NCBI GenBank assembly: GCA_029857875.1
Contig: JAOUGB010000176.1
Location: forward strand, 1 to 5,760
Source: Desulfobacteraceae bacterium
GTDB lineage: Bacteria; Desulfobacterota; Desulfobacteria; Desulfobacterales; UBA11574
Reading direction: 5' to 3'
Length of the DNA: 5,760 nt
Part shown: piece by piece, positions 5,491 to 5,760 of the stretch
Position numbering within the stretch: the stretch's first letter is position 1
Layout of the letters: each line of letters starts with the position of its first letter
Notes under the pieces: generated by a model
Databases searched by the model: none
Told to the model about the DNA's origin: nothing
Seen by the model: the letters and a program-made list of their open reading frames with translations, nothing else
Program-made: the position numbers and the translations under genes

Positions 5491-5760
5491 AAAGGCATTG
5501 AGACCTTTGAAAAACGCAAATTTTTGCTTGAGTTCAATTCGAAGATTCCGGACTTTGATCGGGGGAAGGCGAAAATTTTAACCACCCCAGTACGATCTGC
5601 CGGGCCTACGGGGCAGGCAGACATACATTAAGTATTTCGAGGATTAACCCGCCAAAGTTCGGTGGCGGGTTAAAATTTGAGTCTGACCCCAGAGGAATAG
5701 GCTTCGCATTCCACAGGGCAAGCACAGAAATTGGTCAAAAAGGAACACTTTGCAAAGGTT
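5491..5760 (+). other. Gene-free leader downstream of the second riboswitch
   Basis: No credible coding region was found in these 270 bases on either strand. A 5-bp stem AAAGG/CCTTT (5491-5495 with 5504-5508) follows the riboswitch immediately but has only a weak A-rich tail, so it is not a clear terminator. The rest is dominated by the palindromic module at 5573-5678 and a GAGTCTGACCCC stretch followed by GGAAT/ATTCC (5694-5698 with 5708-5712). Whether transcription reads through to a gene past the window cannot be told. Confidence 0.5.
5573..5678. repeat. Palindromic repeat module (REP-like) in the second leader
   Basis: An outer inverted repeat, AAATTTTAACC (5573-5583) against GGTTAAAATTT (5668-5678), encloses two hairpins. 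The first is TCTGCC/GGCAGA (5596-5601 with 5616-5621). The second is a perfect TTAACCCGCC/GGCGGGTTAA (5644-5653 with 5664-5673), extended by one A-T pair. The adjoining GAGTCTGACCCC, read on the other strand as GGGGTCAGACTC, recalls sequences next to REP/RAYT-type repeats in other genomes, but that likeness is from memory and not tested. The stem at 5644-5673 lacks a clean following T-run, so it is a poor terminator on this strand. Confidence 0.6.

Noticed and set aside
45..5644. Shared nine-base TTCGAGGAT after both riboswitches (45-53 and 5636-5644)
   Set aside because: The distance from the B12 box is about 20 bases in one and about 155 in the other; nine bases are too few to claim a conserved leader motif.

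Overview
The window carries one compact rightward gene cluster for acquiring and re-making cobamides (vitamin B12-type cofactors), set between two cobalamin riboswitches. Moderate GC content, proteobacterial-style protein sequences, a btuFCD-cobU-cobS set with a CbiR-type gene, and intergenic palindromic repeats suggest a Gram-negative bacterium, most likely a sulfate-reducer relative (Desulfobacterota). That placement is an inference from general resemblance, not from a marker gene.

Layout. Bases 1-36 are the 3' end of a cobalamin riboswitch whose body lies upstream of the window. A strong intrinsic terminator follows at 94-126, so the riboswitch probably works by transcription attenuation. 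Bases 127-411 are a long non-coding leader holding a perfect 10-bp hairpin (154-181) directly abutting a perfect 27-bp inverted repeat pair (182-208 and 353-379) that encloses 144 bp. This resembles either a MITE-like element or an invertible regulatory segment. Then come btuF (412-1320), btuC (1317-2327, GTG start), btuD (2324-3127), cobU (3130-3648, TTG start) and cobS (3645-4370). All five are overlapping or 2 bp apart, which is a tightly coupled operon. After a 69-bp spacer rich in short ACTTTA repeats comes a 267-residue TIM-barrel protein (4440-5243) that I assign to CbiR, the cobamide-remodelling hydrolase. A promoter-like sequence (5266-5295) and a complete second cobalamin riboswitch (5303-5490) follow. 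The last 270 bp contain no gene but hold palindromic repeats; the gene controlled by the second riboswitch is outside the window.

How the genes fit together. BtuF captures a corrinoid in the periplasm and BtuCD pumps it inward using ATP. CbiR would cleave the nucleotide loop of an imported cobamide that carries the wrong lower ligand. CobU activates the resulting cobinamide or cobinamide phosphate to the GDP derivative, and CobS attaches a new alpha-riboside. Together they form an import, strip and rebuild pathway that is plausibly shut off by cobalamin through the first riboswitch. No CobT, CobC/CobZ, corrinoid adenosyltransferase or outer-membrane BtuB is present in this window.
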